64,000 bases of DNA from an uncultured Verrucomicrobiales bacterium (GTDB taxonomy: Bacteria > Verrucomicrobiota > Verrucomicrobiia > Verrucomicrobiales > DEV007), in assembly GCA_937922595.1 (NCBI GenBank), contig CALAIY010000028.1:1-64000 (forward strand), written 5' to 3'. Both the position numbers and the translations under genes were made by a program. The notes below the pieces were generated by a model. The model did not search any database and was not told where the DNA came from. It worked only from the letters and a program-made list of their open reading frames with translations. Positions 8,912 through 21,254 of the stretch are shown in pieces. Positions within the stretch are counted from its first letter, which is position 1; each line of letters begins with the position of its first letter.

Positions 8912-11500
8912 ATGAAATCACTCATTATCGCTGAGAAACCCAGCGTCGCCACCGACCTCTCCAAGACCCTCGCCAAGGCTCCTGGCCAGACCAAATTTGA
9001 AAAGGTCACCGCCGGAAAAGAGAGTTTTTTCGAAAACGAGACCACCATCATCTCGTCCGCCGTCGGCCACCTTCTTGAGCTCTCCATGCCGAATCTTCCA
9101 AACGGCAAAAAACCCTCCTGGAAGATGGAATCACTCCCCATCATCCCCGAAAAATTTCAGCTCGAGCCCGTCGATCGGACCAAGACCCGATTCAATCTCC
9201 TGAAAAAACTCATCAAGCGCAAAGACGTCACCACCATCATCAACGCTTGTGATGCCGGTCGCGAAGGGGAGCTCATCTTCCGCTACCTCATCGAAGCCAT
9301 CGGCATCGAAAAACCCGTGAAGCGCATGTGGATGCAATCCATGACCACCGGAGCCATCATGAAAGCCTACGAAGACATGCGTGATGGCGAAGAGATGCTC
9401 CCCCTCTCCGACGCCGCCCACTGCCGCTCCGAATCAGATTGGCTCATGGGCATCAATGGCACCCGCGCCCTCACCGCCTTCAATTCACGCCACGGCGGCT
9501 TCAATAAGACACCCGTCGGTCGCGTCCAGACGCCCACCCTCAGCATCCTCGTCGAGCGCGAGAAAGCCATTCAAGCCTTCGTCTCCGAGCCCTACTGGGA
9601 AGTCCACGGCGAATTCAGCGTCGCCGCCGGCGGATACGCAGGCCGATGGTTCGACCCCGCCTTCAAGAAAAACGAAACCAAGCCCCACGCCCGCCAAGAG
9701 CGCATCTGGGAAAAGGAAACCGCCGAAGCCATCGTCACCCGCTGCCTCGGCAAGCCCGGTCGCATCGAAGAAACCAAAAAGCCCACCAAGCAAGGCGTCC
9801 CCCTCCTCTACGACCTCACCTCCCTCCAGCGCGAGGCCAACGGCCGCTTCGGATTCTCCGCCCGCCGCACCCTCCAGATCGCCCAAGCACTCTACGAGAA
9901 ATACAAAGTCCTCACCTACCCACGGACAGACTCCCGCTACCTTCCTGAAGACTACCTCGACACCGTAAAGGAAACACTCGGCACCCTCGCCGGAGCCCCC
10001 GACACAGGAGACGGCGGCTTCCCCACCGAACTCAAGCAGCACGCCAATGCCGCCCTCAATGAATACGGAATAAAGCCCAATAAGCGCATCTTCAATTCCG
10101 CCAAAGTCTCCGATCACTTCGCCATCATCCCCACCGGGCAGATACCGAAAAACCTCGATGAGACCGCCGCCAAGCTCTTCAAGCTCGTCACCCAGCGCTT
10201 CATCGCCGCCTTCTACCCATCCGCCGAATTCGAAGTCACCGCCCGCACCACCATCATCGGTAGCGACCACTTCAAGACCGACGGCAAAATCCTCATCAAG
10301 CCAGGCTGGCTCGCCGTCTACGGCAAAACCGCCACCACCCCAGCCGAAGGCGAATCCGAAGACGCAAAGAATCTCGTCCCCGTCGCCCCCGGCGAAGACG
10401 CCAGCACCGACTCCGTCCGCTTCGAAGACAAAGCCACCCGTCCCCCACCCCACTTCAACGAAGCCACCCTCCTCTCCGTCATGGAAGGCGCAGGAAAACT
10501 CGTCGAAGACGAAGAACTCGCCGAAGCCATGAGCGAGCGCGGCCTCGGCACGCCCGCCACCCGCGCATCCATCATCGAAGGCCTCCTCTTCGAAAAATAC
10601 GTCGCCCGCGAAGGCCGCGATCTCTACGCCAGCCCCAAGGCAATGACCCTCATCGACCAGGTGAAAGCCATCGGCGTCGAAGCCTTCACCAGCCCCGAAC
10701 TCACCGGCGAATGGGAATTCAAACTCAAGCAGATGGAGCAAGGCCTCCTCTCTCGCGAAGATTTCATGCGCGAAATCAAAGACACCACCATCACCGTGGT
10801 AAATAAGACCCGCGCCCACATGGAAAAGGTCATCTCCCAGGTCTTCCCTGATCTGAAAACTGTCTGCCCCCAGTGCGCCAGCACCCCGCTCGCCCAGACC
10901 GACGCCCACTACGCCTGCACCAATCCCGAGTGCAAATTCCGCATCGTAAAAGTCATCTCCTCACGCCCTATTCCACCCGAAGAAGCCAAGGATCTCATCG
11001 AAAAACGCTTCCTCGGCCCCCTCACCGGTTTCCGCTCACGCTTCGGTGCCGATTTCGAAGCCTCCCTCGAACTCATCGAAGAAAAAGGCAAATTTAAGAC
11101 CAACTTCATCTTCCCCCAAGACGAACGCGACGCCGAAGAAGTCCGCAATCTTAAGCCCGAAGACAAATTCATCGAGCACCCAGAAGGCATCATCTACTCC
11201 ACCCCCACCGCCTGGGCACTCCTCAAAGAAGGCGAGGAAACCTTCGATAAAAAAATCCGCCTCCCGAAAGAACTCTGCAAAATCGAGATCCCCGAAGAGC
11301 AGGCCATGAAATTTTTCAAAGACGGCAAAACCGACGTCATCGAAAACTTCATCTCCAAAAAAGGTCGCCCCTTCTCCGCCTCCCTCAACCTCGACCCCGA
11401 AGGCAAACGCGGAGCCATCCGCTGGGAATTCCCCCCACGCGCCGTGAAGAAAAAAGCAGCCAAGAAAAAGGCAGCTAAAAAAGTCGCCACAAAGACTTAG
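8912..11500 (+). CDS. topB: DNA topoisomerase III (type IA)
   Basis: 862 residues. Type IA enzyme that decatenates DNA through single-strand passage. The TOPRIM domain starts [10 protein letters not shown] and has the acidic motif DAGREGELI. The catalytic Tyr is Tyr336 in [27 protein letters not shown] marks the core. After the core are one zinc-ribbon (CPQCAS...CTNPEC), a Topo-C-type repeat ([15 protein letters not shown]) and a Lys/Ala-rich tail ([12 protein letters not shown]) suited to DNA binding. The ATG at 8912 opens directly on the TOPRIM strand, so it is chosen over the upstream start. Confidence 0.93.
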   Translation: MKSLIIAEKPSVATDLSKTLAKAPGQTKFEKVTAGKESFFENETTIISSAVGHLLELSMPNLPNGKKPSWKMESLPIIPEKFQLEPVDRTKTRFNLLKKLIKRKDVTTIINACDAGREGELIFRYLIEAIGIEKPVKRMWMQSMTTGAIMKAYEDMRDGEEMLPLSDAAHCRSESDWLMGINGTRALTAFNSRHGGFNKTPVGRVQTPTLSILVEREKAIQAFVSEPYWEVHGEFSVAAGGYAGRWFDPAFKKNETKPHARQERIWEKETAEAIVTRCLGKPGRIEETKKPTKQGVPLLYDLTSLQREANGRFGFSARRTLQIAQALYEKYKVLTYPRTDSRYLPEDYLDTVKETLGTLAGAPDTGDGGFPTELKQHANAALNEYGIKPNKRIFNSAKVSDHFAIIPTGQIPKNLDETAAKLFKLVTQRFIAAFYPSAEFEVTARTTIIGSDHFKTDGKILIKPGWLAVYGKTATTPAEGESEDAKNLVPVAPGEDASTDSVRFEDKATRPPPHFNEATLLSVMEGAGKLVEDEELAEAMSERGLGTPATRASIIEGLLFEKYVAREGRDLYASPKAMTLIDQVKAIGVEAFTSPELTGEWEFKLKQMEQGLLSREDFMREIKDTTITVVNKTRAHMEKVISQVFPDLKTVCPQCASTPLAQTDAHYACTNPECKFRIVKVISSRPIPPEEAKDLIEKRFLGPLTGFRSRFGADFEASLELIEEKGKFKTNFIFPQDERDAEEVRNLKPEDKFIEHPEGIIYSTPTAWALLKEGEETFDKKIRLPKELCKIEIPEEQAMKFFKDGKTDVIENFISKKGRPFSASLNLDPEGKRGAIRWEFPPRAVKKKAAKKKAAKKVATKT

Positions 11501-11560
11501 GAAAGGCCCGGGAGTTCGCTCGCGTTACTATGATTAACGAACCCCACCGTTTTTATCATC

Positions 11561-12748
11561 GTGAATAAACTCCCCCTCATCCTCGCAATCTACACGATTT
11601 CGCTACAAGCCCCCCTTTTTGCACAAACCACAGCGGATCCCACCACAAAAAAAAATCCAGGGATCCCCATTCCGGAAAACGATGATGAAATCATCGAAAC
11701 CCAAACCAGTAATCAGAATCCAAAAAATCTTGCCGCCGAAGCCGCTGCCACCATCAGCAAAACCAAGCGCGACGTCCTCTTCAAAAAAGTAGATTCCCTT
11801 CGGCGTAATTTTGTCGAAAAACGCAGCGCGCACACCTCCAGTGCCATCAAACGCCTGAATCAGGCTCTCGCCAGTGATGAAGCAGCCCTAGACCTCTATC
11901 TAGAAGCCGTCCAATTCCTCGACTTCGAAGAACGTGACCGCAAAGCAAGCGACTTCCAAAAGTGGAAAAAAGCGAACACCCCCTTGCTTCGCTCTCGCGA
12001 GGGCAAACAAGCCCTACGCCTTCAGCTCCTCCACCTCATGGCCGCATTCAAAGCCGGCCTCGCCGATGATATCCGCGATGCATTCCCAGCAGCAAATCGT
12101 TGGATCCAGTATTACAATGAAGTCGAGAGCAGCCTCTCTTACCCAAGGACAGACAACCGACGCGAAAGCGGCCGCGTCAGAAGCATCGCCAACCAAGGCC
12201 TCTACGGAACCTACTTCGCTCGCTACTTCGATCTGAAAAAAATCGTCACCATTCCAGATGGATGGCCACAATCCCCCAAAAACATTGATGGCTTCTTCAA
12301 CAACGTCCTTCTTCCAATCTGCCGAGAAAAAGGAGACTGGCCCGGCATCAACAAAGCCTGGACAGTAAGGCTCAACGCCATTCGCGCCGTCGCGCGTGAT
12401 CGCGAAGAGCGCGAGGATAAGATCGCCTGGGAAAAACTAATGAAACGCTCTTACCCCTCACTTCTTTGGGAGCGAGCAATCGATAAAATCGCTTTCGGCC
12501 CCAATCCTGAAGCCGGGCTCACAGACGCCTCCGACGTCATCACCACATATTTCGATCACCCTAATATGCCAAGCTGGTTCGAGCAATTCACCCGAATGAC
12601 CCACCCTCTAGAGCCAAGCGAAGACACCGAAGACAAAGACAAAATGCTCGAATCAATCATCTCATCCCTCCAGCCCCCCAAGCCCCCTTCGGTACTCAAA
12701 GAAAGCACAGAAGAGCCCCCCGAAGGAGAAGAAGAAACCTCCGAATAG
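11561..12748 (+). CDS. Secreted hypothetical protein, first of two tandem paralogues
   Basis: 395 residues, GTG start, signal peptide to about residue 22 (ISLQAPLFAQ). The mature part is mostly helical and charged, with an acidic C-terminus (EEPPEGEEETSE). Residues about 75-170 align with the next gene: S-A/S-x-x-RL-x-x-A-x-ASD-x-AA-x-x-LY-x-E-x-V, then a W-K pair. A conserved later segment (ITIPDGWP... near 230) also has a counterpart (ITIPSKFP). No known domain was recognised. Likely periplasmic; the function is unknown. Confidence 0.7.
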   Translation: MNKLPLILAIYTISLQAPLFAQTTADPTTKKNPGIPIPENDDEIIETQTSNQNPKNLAAEAAATISKTKRDVLFKKVDSLRRNFVEKRSAHTSSAIKRLNQALASDEAALDLYLEAVQFLDFEERDRKASDFQKWKKANTPLLRSREGKQALRLQLLHLMAAFKAGLADDIRDAFPAANRWIQYYNEVESSLSYPRTDNRRESGRVRSIANQGLYGTYFARYFDLKKIVTIPDGWPQSPKNIDGFFNNVLLPICREKGDWPGINKAWTVRLNAIRAVARDREEREDKIAWEKLMKRSYPSLLWERAIDKIAFGPNPEAGLTDASDVITTYFDHPNMPSWFEQFTRMTHPLEPSEDTEDKDKMLESIISSLQPPKPPSVLKESTEEPPEGEEETSE

Positions 12749-12763
12749 CCCCCCCCTCAAAGC

Positions 12764-13774
12764 ATGAAACCCCTCTCCCTCCTCGCACTCGTCTCCCTGT
12801 CGATAACTCACATCTCCCATGTAGCCGCGGCAGATGCCTCCCTCACCGAAGCGCAGAAAGAATCCATCATCAAAAGGCTCGATCAGCTTCTCAACCGCCG
12901 TGAAGCCGGCGCCACCAGCGGCTCCTCCGTCGCCATGAGCCGACTCAAATCAGCCACAGCGAGCGACTCCGCAGCCGTAGCCCTTTACATGGAATGCGTA
13001 AAACGCGAACGCTTTGAACGCGCCGAAAAGAAAGGCGGAGAATACACAGATTGGAAGCAATCCCACTCGGACGCCTTCCGCACCGACGCCGTAGGCATGT
13101 GCCTGAGAGCCAATGCAATGGGTCTCGCCTCCGCACTGCAAATAAATACTGCCGATAAAGCAAAGCCCGAGGATAAAGAATCTGCGTTCCTCAAAACTCT
13201 ACCAAATTTCCATTCATTCCTCGATCTTGCCAGCACCGGAGTCGCCCAGACAGCCGCCTTGCTCGAAGACAAAAAAATTAACCATCACGGAAGGATATCC
13301 AGCCAAGCGAATACAATCAAAAACCTCAATCTTTTCAGCTCAGTCATCGCAGACGCGCTCAACATCACAGCCTACATCACCATTCCCTCAAAATTCCCCG
13401 CAAAGCTCGATGAAGCACTTGATGCCACCGAATCGTTCATTCTTCCACGCCTCTACGCATTCGGAAAGCTCCCGCCCATCGACCAAGCCTGGGATCGCCA
13501 CATCAAACGCCTCGCCGATGGGGTAATTTTCTACAAAAAGGAAAAGCTCATCGTAAAATCGAAAGATCTCTTCGAAAAAGCACTCCCTCTCGCCCGCTGG
13601 GCGCAAGCACGCGACCGATTCCGCTACGGCACAGATAAAGTCGTCGGCGCCACCGCCATGCTCGACGTCATTAAAGCTCACCTCGATCATGAATTCTGCG
13701 TCACCTGGATCGAAGAATTCAAAGAACTCGTCAAAGAAGACGCCCCTGAGACCAGCGAAACTGCACCTCAATAG
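12764..13774 (+). CDS. Secreted hypothetical protein, second tandem paralogue
   Basis: 336 residues with a signal peptide (MKPLSLLALVSLSITHISHVAAA). It begins 15 bases after the previous stop and shares its layout: LDQLLNRRE near 40, the motif SRLKSATASDSAAVALYMECV (about 55-75), a W-K pair, a helical middle, and ITIPSKFP. The two look like an old tandem duplication kept as a pair, perhaps forming a complex. No catalytic motif is seen. rpoA lies downstream on the same strand after a 178-base gap. Confidence 0.7.
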   Translation: MKPLSLLALVSLSITHISHVAAADASLTEAQKESIIKRLDQLLNRREAGATSGSSVAMSRLKSATASDSAAVALYMECVKRERFERAEKKGGEYTDWKQSHSDAFRTDAVGMCLRANAMGLASALQINTADKAKPEDKESAFLKTLPNFHSFLDLASTGVAQTAALLEDKKINHHGRISSQANTIKNLNLFSSVIADALNITAYITIPSKFPAKLDEALDATESFILPRLYAFGKLPPIDQAWDRHIKRLADGVIFYKKEKLIVKSKDLFEKALPLARWAQARDRFRYGTDKVVGATAMLDVIKAHLDHEFCVTWIEEFKELVKEDAPETSETAPQ

Positions 13775-13815
13775 CACTCAATTTTTCCACAGAAGCACTG
13801 GCCGGAAGATTCCAG

Positions 13816-13843
13816 TTGCGAAGCGGCCTCATCTAGGGATACT
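13816..13843 (+). promoter_or_regulatory. Weak sigma-70-like promoter candidate before rpoA
   Basis: In the 178-base gap between 13774 and rpoA, TTGCGA (13816-13821) is followed after 16 bases by GATACT (13838-13843). Each box matches 4 of 6 consensus bases. The gap is the natural place for the rpoA-rplQ promoter because rpoA has lost its usual upstream ribosomal genes here. The match is weak and could be chance. Confidence 0.25.
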
Positions 13844-13952
13844 CCCCGCCCACAATCGCGGGAAATTATTCTGCCGTTGGTCCCTGGGTTTGGGCGCTAT
13901 TTCGCGCTCCAGCCATCCCGCCAGGGGGAACCCGGCAACCCAAAAACACACC

Positions 13953-15026
13953 ATGCCCATCCGACTAGCCAGGTTCGAAATGCCGAACCGCCTCACAAAA
14001 GTAGAGGAAACTGCCACTGATACCTTCGCCAAGTTTGTCGCCGAACCGTTTGAAAGCGGATACGGACACACACTCGGCAACTCATTGCGCCGCGTCCTCC
14101 TTTCCTCCCTCGAAGGAGCTGCCATCACGTCGGTAAAAATTTCCGGTGCCGATCACGAATTCACCACCCTTCCCGGTGTTGTCGAAGACGTCACCGATAT
14201 CGTGCTCAACCTCAAAAAGGTGCGCTTCGCACACCACGAGAACAAAGAGCCCAAAGTCCTCAACATCTCCGTCCACAAAGACGGCCCCGTCACCGCTGGC
14301 GACATCCAGGAAGACGCTTCCTACACCGTCATCAACAAAGACCTCGTCATCTGCAACCTGGACCGCAAGACCCGCTTCGATGCTGAGCTTGAAATCCGCG
14401 TCGGCCGCGGCTTCGCCACTGGCGACGAAAACAAGCGCCCCGATACTCCCATCGGCGTCATCGCAATCGACTCCGTTTTCTCCCCTGTCGTCCGCGTAAA
14501 ATACTTCGTTGAAAACACTCGCGTCGGCCAAATCACCGACTTCGATAAGCTCAACCTCGAAATCACGACCGACGGTCGCATCAGCCCGGAAGACTCCCTC
14601 CTCCACGCCTCCGCGATCCTCCGCCACCACCTCGATGTCTTCGTCAATTACGACGACGCCGCCATCGAATTCGAAGAGGCACCAGAATCACAAAGCGAAG
14701 AAAACGCCGAACTCAAAAAGCTCCTCAACATGAGCGTCAACGAGATCGAACTTTCTGTCCGCGCAGCAAACTGCCTCAACAACGCGAACATCGCCACCGT
14801 CGGTGCCCTCGCCATGAAATCCGAAGCCGAGATGCTCAAGTATCGCAACTTCGGAAAGAAATCCCTCAACGAGATCAAGGACAAGCTCCTCGAACTCGGT
14901 CTCGGCCTCGGAATGAACATCGACCCGAACCTTCTCGATCAGCCCTACGCTGGTCCCCTCATCGGAGCCCAAGAAGAAGGCCCATCCGGGCTCATGGATC
15001 TCATCAGCCAAAACCTCGACGAATAG
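13953..15026 (+). CDS. rpoA: RNA polymerase alpha subunit
   Basis: 357 residues. The N-terminal dimerisation domain contains GYGHTLGNSLRRVLLSS and the beta/beta'-contact regions. The C-terminal domain (about 270-335: ELSVRAANCLNNANIATVGAL, KFRNFGKKSLNEIK-type) binds UP elements and activators. The ATG at 13953 (MPIRLARFEMPNRL) is preferred; a second ATG at 13980 is possible, and the longer open frame upstream overlaps the previous gene. It is followed by rplQ but is not preceded by rpsM-rpsK-rpsD, which sit 24 kb away on the other strand. Confidence 0.95.
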   Translation: MPIRLARFEMPNRLTKVEETATDTFAKFVAEPFESGYGHTLGNSLRRVLLSSLEGAAITSVKISGADHEFTTLPGVVEDVTDIVLNLKKVRFAHHENKEPKVLNISVHKDGPVTAGDIQEDASYTVINKDLVICNLDRKTRFDAELEIRVGRGFATGDENKRPDTPIGVIAIDSVFSPVVRVKYFVENTRVGQITDFDKLNLEITTDGRISPEDSLLHASAILRHHLDVFVNYDDAAIEFEEAPESQSEENAELKKLLNMSVNEIELSVRAANCLNNANIATVGALAMKSEAEMLKYRNFGKKSLNEIKDKLLELGLGLGMNIDPNLLDQPYAGPLIGAQEEGPSGLMDLISQNLDE

Positions 15027-15064
15027 ATCCCTCCCGGATCGCACGCCCAAACCATTAATTAATT

Positions 15065-15490
15065 ATGCGACACCAACGCAAAGGAGGAAAACTCCAACGC
15101 AAGCCCGCCCACCGCGACGCGCTCGTGGCAAACCTTGCCGCTTCGCTCATCGAGCACGGCCAAATCAAAACCACACTAGGCAAAGCCAAAGCCCTCCGCC
15201 CCTTCGCGGAGAAGCTCATCACGCTTGGTAAAAAGGACACCGTCCACGCCCGCCGCCGCGCCGCCGCCCTCCTCAAGAACCAAAGCCAGCGCCAAAAGCG
15301 CTGCGTGACTAAGCTCTTCGGTAGCATCGCTCCAGCCTGCGCTGATCGCCAAGGTGGCTACACCCGCATCACCAAGCTCGGTGCCCGCCAAAGTGATTCC
15401 GCCCCCATGGCATTCATCGAATGGGTAGACGAAATCCCCTCAGACGAAGATCAGGACGACGCCGTCGCCCCAGCAGCAGCAGCTGAATAA
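15065..15490 (+). CDS. rplQ: Large ribosomal subunit protein bL17
   Basis: 141 residues. Starts MRHQRKGGKLQRKPAHRDAL, typical of L17, with the LIxHGxIKTTLxKAKALRPFAEKLITLGKK core. An acidic, Ala-rich tail of about 20 residues (DEDQDDAVAPAAAAE) extends beyond the usual end. Last gene of the rpoA-rplQ unit; a strong hairpin terminator follows within 35 bases. Confidence 0.95.
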   Translation: MRHQRKGGKLQRKPAHRDALVANLAASLIEHGQIKTTLGKAKALRPFAEKLITLGKKDTVHARRRAAALLKNQSQRQKRCVTKLFGSIAPACADRQGGYTRITKLGARQSDSAPMAFIEWVDEIPSDEDQDDAVAPAAAAE

Positions 15491-15520
15491 GCTAGCTTCC
15501 AGCTAAAACCGTTTCAAAAA

Positions 15521-15557
15521 ACGCCCTGACCACCACCGGTGGTCAGGGCGTTTTTTT
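15521..15557 (+). terminator. Strong two-way intrinsic terminator after rplQ
   Basis: A perfect 14-bp stem (ACGCCCTGACCACC, 15521-15534, with GGTGGTCAGGGCGT, 15538-15551), a 3-base loop, then a seven-T run (15551-15557). An A-run just before the stem gives a T-run on the other strand, so it should also stop transcripts of the convergent methyltransferase gene ending at 15567. Confidence 0.93.
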
Positions 15558-15566
15558 GTACCTCCC

Positions 15567-16781
15567 CTAGCTCACTCGCCGCCAGTAAACCGCCTTCAGA
15601 TACCGCATTTCATCAACAGTAACCCGATGATCCCGCGCATGCTCAGTACGCTGGACTTCGCGCCAGCTATTTTTATTGCCCACAATTTCACGAGCGATGG
15701 TCGAAAAGAATTCATCAGCAGAAATGTGTGCCGTGCACGAGCACGAAATCAAAGTACCGCCGATCCCAACAAGATTCATCGCGCTGCGATTCAACCGAGC
15801 ATACGCAAGAAGCGCGCCCTCACGCTCTGCCCCCCGACGCGCAAGAGCAGGAGGATCCACAATGACGGTCCCCCACGTTGTATCTGCCGGTGGATTTTTG
15901 ATCCACTTGAAAACATCCGCCTTGATCTCATCTCGGCGATATTTCCTAGGAAAACCGCTTCCCGGCGTCCGGTTGAGTTGGAAATTGCGAGCACCACTAG
16001 CAAGGGCATGAGCGCTAATGTCCACATCCGTCACCGAATTTGCCCCACCCGCCACCGCCGCTACCGAAAAGGCACCCGAGAAACTAAAGAGATTGAGCAC
16101 ATGCTTGCCTCGAGCAAATTCGCGGACGCGCTGCCGGTTATCCCGCTGATCGAGAAAGAACCCCGTTTTTTGTCCACGGAGGACATCCGCTTCAAAGAGC
16201 AGGCCATTTTCTTTAAAAATGACCGGCCCATCGGGAGCCTCACCAAAAAGCACCTCACCCGGCTCTCCATCCACACCACCCGCATTGCGCGAGCGACGAA
16301 GCACAATCCGCTCAATCCCCGGCAGCTCTTTGATTCGTGGAAGCACAGTATCCAACCACGGCAGCCAAGCCGGCGTATAAATTTTGATAACGGCCGTTTC
16401 CGCATAGCGGTCCAAAACGAAACCTGGCCAACCATCATTTTCGCCATTGATCAGGCGAAGCCCATTAGTCTCCTCCGGCTTCACCACTCCATCCCGCCGC
16501 TTCACCGCCTCGCGGAAACGCGTTTCCCACCAAGCATCATCGAGCGCAGTCGGCTTCCCCGAATGAAGCACACGAAGGCGAATCGGAGAATCGGGATCAT
16601 AGAGACCCACCGCGAGAAACTGCTTTTTACGATCGTAGACGATTCCCATCTCACCCGCCTCCCCCTCACGATTCGTCTCACGCACACTATCAGCGAAGAC
16701 CCACGGGTGCCCGCCACGGATTTTTGCTTCCGCCTTCGGGGCGAGCTTCAACTTAAGGCGGGGAAGTGATTGAGTAGTCAT
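15567..16781 (-). CDS. rlmI: Class I rRNA (cytosine-C5) methyltransferase, RlmI-like
   Basis: 404 residues. N-terminal PUA domain ([22 protein letters not shown]), a linker domain, then a Rossmann methyltransferase: [20 protein letters not shown] (SAM motif I), VTDVDIS, and [12 protein letters not shown] (motif IV, DPP). [10 protein letters not shown] near the end supplies the Cys of the SCS motif typical of RlmI/YccW. In E. coli RlmI makes m5C1962 in 23S rRNA; the same role is inferred. It lies 7 bases upstream of a second RNA methyltransferase in transcription terms. Confidence 0.88.
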   Translation of the reverse strand: MTTQSLPRLKLKLAPKAEAKIRGGHPWVFADSVRETNREGEAGEMGIVYDRKKQFLAVGLYDPDSPIRLRVLHSGKPTALDDAWWETRFREAVKRRDGVVKPEETNGLRLINGENDGWPGFVLDRYAETAVIKIYTPAWLPWLDTVLPRIKELPGIERIVLRRSRNAGGVDGEPGEVLFGEAPDGPVIFKENGLLFEADVLRGQKTGFFLDQRDNRQRVREFARGKHVLNLFSFSGAFSVAAVAGGANSVTDVDISAHALASGARNFQLNRTPGSGFPRKYRRDEIKADVFKWIKNPPADTTWGTVIVDPPALARRGAEREGALLAYARLNRSAMNLVGIGGTLISCSCTAHISADEFFSTIAREIVGNKNSWREVQRTEHARDHRVTVDEMRYLKAVYWRRVS

Positions 16782-16788
16782 GTGAAAA

Positions 16789-17547
16789 TTACGTAGGGCG
16801 TCCGAGAAATTCGTAGAGGGCGACAGCAGCGGAAGTCGCGACGTTCATCGAATCCACTCCTGCGGCCATGGGGAGTGTGGCGAGAATGTCGCAAGTATCC
16901 ATCCATTCCGCACCGAGCCCAGAACCTTCCCCTCCGAGTACAAGCAAGGTCTTACCAAAATGCGCAGCCTCCCAAAGTGGCACTGCACGAGGGTCGAGCG
17001 CAGTGCCAATCACCTGCCACCCCTCTTTTTGCAGCGCATGCACATCAGCCAAAAGCTCCGGACTTTCCCAGACTCGCGTGCGAAAGACCGTACCGGACGA
17101 AGCACGAATCGCTTTCCGTGCATAGGGCGAAGCCCCCTTCCCTTTTTCCACAGCGACGCCAGCAGCACCAAACGCCGCACTACACCGAATGATCGCCCCC
17201 AAGTTACTCGCATCAGCAAGCTCCGGGCAGATGACGATTAAGCCATCATCAATTCCATTCAGCCGCTGCGCCGCAGGTCGGCGAGCCCGAGCAAGAACAC
17301 CTCGATTAAAAGTGAAGCCAAGCGCATCTTGAAGCGCCTCTTTTTCCGGACGCAGCACGGGCACTCCAGCAGGGATCCGCGTCACCAAATCCTCATGCTG
17401 CCCCGCAGCCACCACAACAGATTCGATTTCAAACGCCTGCTCAAGCAACGCATCCACGACCCACCGCCCCTCAGCCACAAACCACTCGCCCTGATCCTCC
17501 CCACGCCGGGGTCGGTATGCCTCAAGCCGATCTCTTGTAATTTCCAT
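16789..17547 (-). CDS. SpoU/TrmH-family RNA 2'-O-methyltransferase
   Basis: About 252 residues. The SPOUT knot motifs are present: ELADASNLGAIIRCSAAFGA (motif 1, Asn and Arg), LLVLGGEGSGLG (motif 2), and LPMAAGVDSMNVATSAAVALYE (motif 3). An N-terminal substrate-binding region (FVAEGRWVVDALLEQ) matches RlmB/TrmH-type enzymes. The exact target nucleotide is unknown. The ATG at 17547 follows GGGGTGAG; an ATG 15 codons upstream is also open. It probably shares a transcript with rlmI. Confidence 0.87.
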   Translation of the reverse strand: MEITRDRLEAYRPRRGEDQGEWFVAEGRWVVDALLEQAFEIESVVVAAGQHEDLVTRIPAGVPVLRPEKEALQDALGFTFNRGVLARARRPAAQRLNGIDDGLIVICPELADASNLGAIIRCSAAFGAAGVAVEKGKGASPYARKAIRASSGTVFRTRVWESPELLADVHALQKEGWQVIGTALDPRAVPLWEAAHFGKTLLVLGGEGSGLGAEWMDTCDILATLPMAAGVDSMNVATSAAVALYEFLGRPT

Positions 17548-17648
17548 CTCACCCCATCGCCCTTTTCCCAACCAGTTGCGAATCCCGATCACCTACGAGC
17601 GACTACCTGAGGAAAAATCCTGATTTTAGGTGTAGGGGTTTCGCCTCT

Positions 17649-20063
<2,415 letters not shown>

Positions 20064-20081
20064 AACCGCCCCCAGCTCTTA

Positions 20082-20525
20082 TTACTCTGGACGCAGCCCT
20101 TGTAGCTCGCGCCAGCCGCCGCGAAGGAAATAGACATCCGGAATTCCGATTTCTTGCCTTAATCTCTCGGCTACTTTTAAACTCGCCTCACAGGCTTCCG
20201 AGCCGCAGTAAATGACGATAGGTTTCTCCATTGCGAGGAGCACCTCATTGTGCTCGTAGAGGGAATCTGTCCACACTTGGTCATTGAGCGGAATTGCTCC
20301 TGGCCAGTGCCCCTCTTGGAATTTTTCTTCAGGCCGGGCATCCACCCACACCACGCCATCAAGCCCCCACGTTTCAATTAAGAGAGGGAGGGTCGTTTCG
20401 CCTTCCGCCGGTGGCGCGGAATTAAGATAAAGCGCCGGAGCTTTCGGATTCAGCGCATATGAAGCGGCTCCCGCGATTGCGGCTATGGCGGAGATTGCGA
20501 GAGCTTGTAGGATGATATGCTTCAC
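20082..20525 (-). CDS. Exported rhodanese-domain protein
   Basis: 147 residues, GTG start directly after the stop of the DUF1573 gene with no gap. An N-terminal membrane helix (3-24) is followed by one rhodanese domain: WVDARPEEKFQEGHWPGAIPL and the active loop YCGSEACEAS with Cys107. It is probably anchored facing the periplasm and moves sulfur or handles cysteine redox there. Coupling to DUF1573 suggests the two act together. Confidence 0.85.
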   Translation of the reverse strand: MKHIILQALAISAIAAIAGAASYALNPKAPALYLNSAPPAEGETTLPLLIETWGLDGVVWVDARPEEKFQEGHWPGAIPLNDQVWTDSLYEHNEVLLAMEKPIVIYCGSEACEASLKVAERLRQEIGIPDVYFLRGGWRELQGLRPE

Positions 20526-21242
20526 CTAGGAATTTTTCGCCGTTTTTCTCGCAGCACGCGCCGCCTCCTTTTCCTGGCGGGTCTCTTTCACCACGCCAAG
20601 GAAAGCAAGTTTGCGGCTATGCTTTTTCACGTGGTAATCGGTACTGATTCTGAGAACCCCGAGAGAAAGAAGATCCGTCGTTTTCGGGGTGAGATGAATC
20701 TCGTATTTTTCGCCCTCTTTGATGGTGACGAGCTCGGACACGAAGTTATCACGTGACGTGGAGATCTCGGTGACGTTCACTTTCTGATCACCAACCACGT
20801 CGAATGTGACGATTTTCGTCTCGCCTTCCTCTCCCTGCTTCCATTCGGTGAGCTGGGGAGCGACCTCGTAAAGTTTAGGGACTGTGATTGCTACCGTGAG
20901 GCGCTGTAGGGGCTCTTTTTTTGCATCGGTCTGGAGGGTGACGAATTTCTCGACGAGCCCTTCAAAATTTCCCACTTTAAAATCAGCGTTCAGCAGTCCG
21001 GATTCACCAGGCGCGTAGGATTTCTTATCGGCAACCGCTTTGATGCACCCACAATTCGAGTGTACTTTCACCACATTGAGCGTGGATTCGGTGTCGTTTT
21101 TAAAGGGAAAACTGACTTTTACGACATCCTCATCAGGCTGCGCGACGACTGCGGCACGCGTCTCCACGAACGTCATCCCGGCAAATACCGGGGCTCCCGG
21201 AAGGAGCATTGCACAAAGGGTCGGAAGAAAAATGCGTTTCAT
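20526..21242 (-). CDS. DUF1573 exported protein
   Basis: 238 residues with a signal peptide (LPGAPVFAG). The first Ig-like DUF1573 repeat carries the signature SNCGCIKA, and the second half repeats the beta-sandwich. The family is widespread in Verrucomicrobiota and Bacteroidota; its function is not settled. A charged tail (QEKEAARAARKTAKN) ends the protein. The rhodanese gene starts at the very next base, so translation is coupled. Confidence 0.85.
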   Translation of the reverse strand: MKRIFLPTLCAMLLPGAPVFAGMTFVETRAAVVAQPDEDVVKVSFPFKNDTESTLNVVKVHSNCGCIKAVADKKSYAPGESGLLNADFKVGNFEGLVEKFVTLQTDAKKEPLQRLTVAITVPKLYEVAPQLTEWKQGEEGETKIVTFDVVGDQKVNVTEISTSRDNFVSELVTIKEGEKYEIHLTPKTTDLLSLGVLRISTDYHVKKHSRKLAFLGVVKETRQEKEAARAARKTAKNS

Positions 21243-21254
21243 GATGGGCGAAAG

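Noticed and set aside
9485-10909. A 474-codon Gly/Asp/Glu-rich frame on the minus strand
   Set aside because: It lies opposite topB and has the composition of a complement-strand shadow.
15627-16769. A 380-codon frame on the plus strand
   Set aside because: It is antisense to rlmI and has no family motif.
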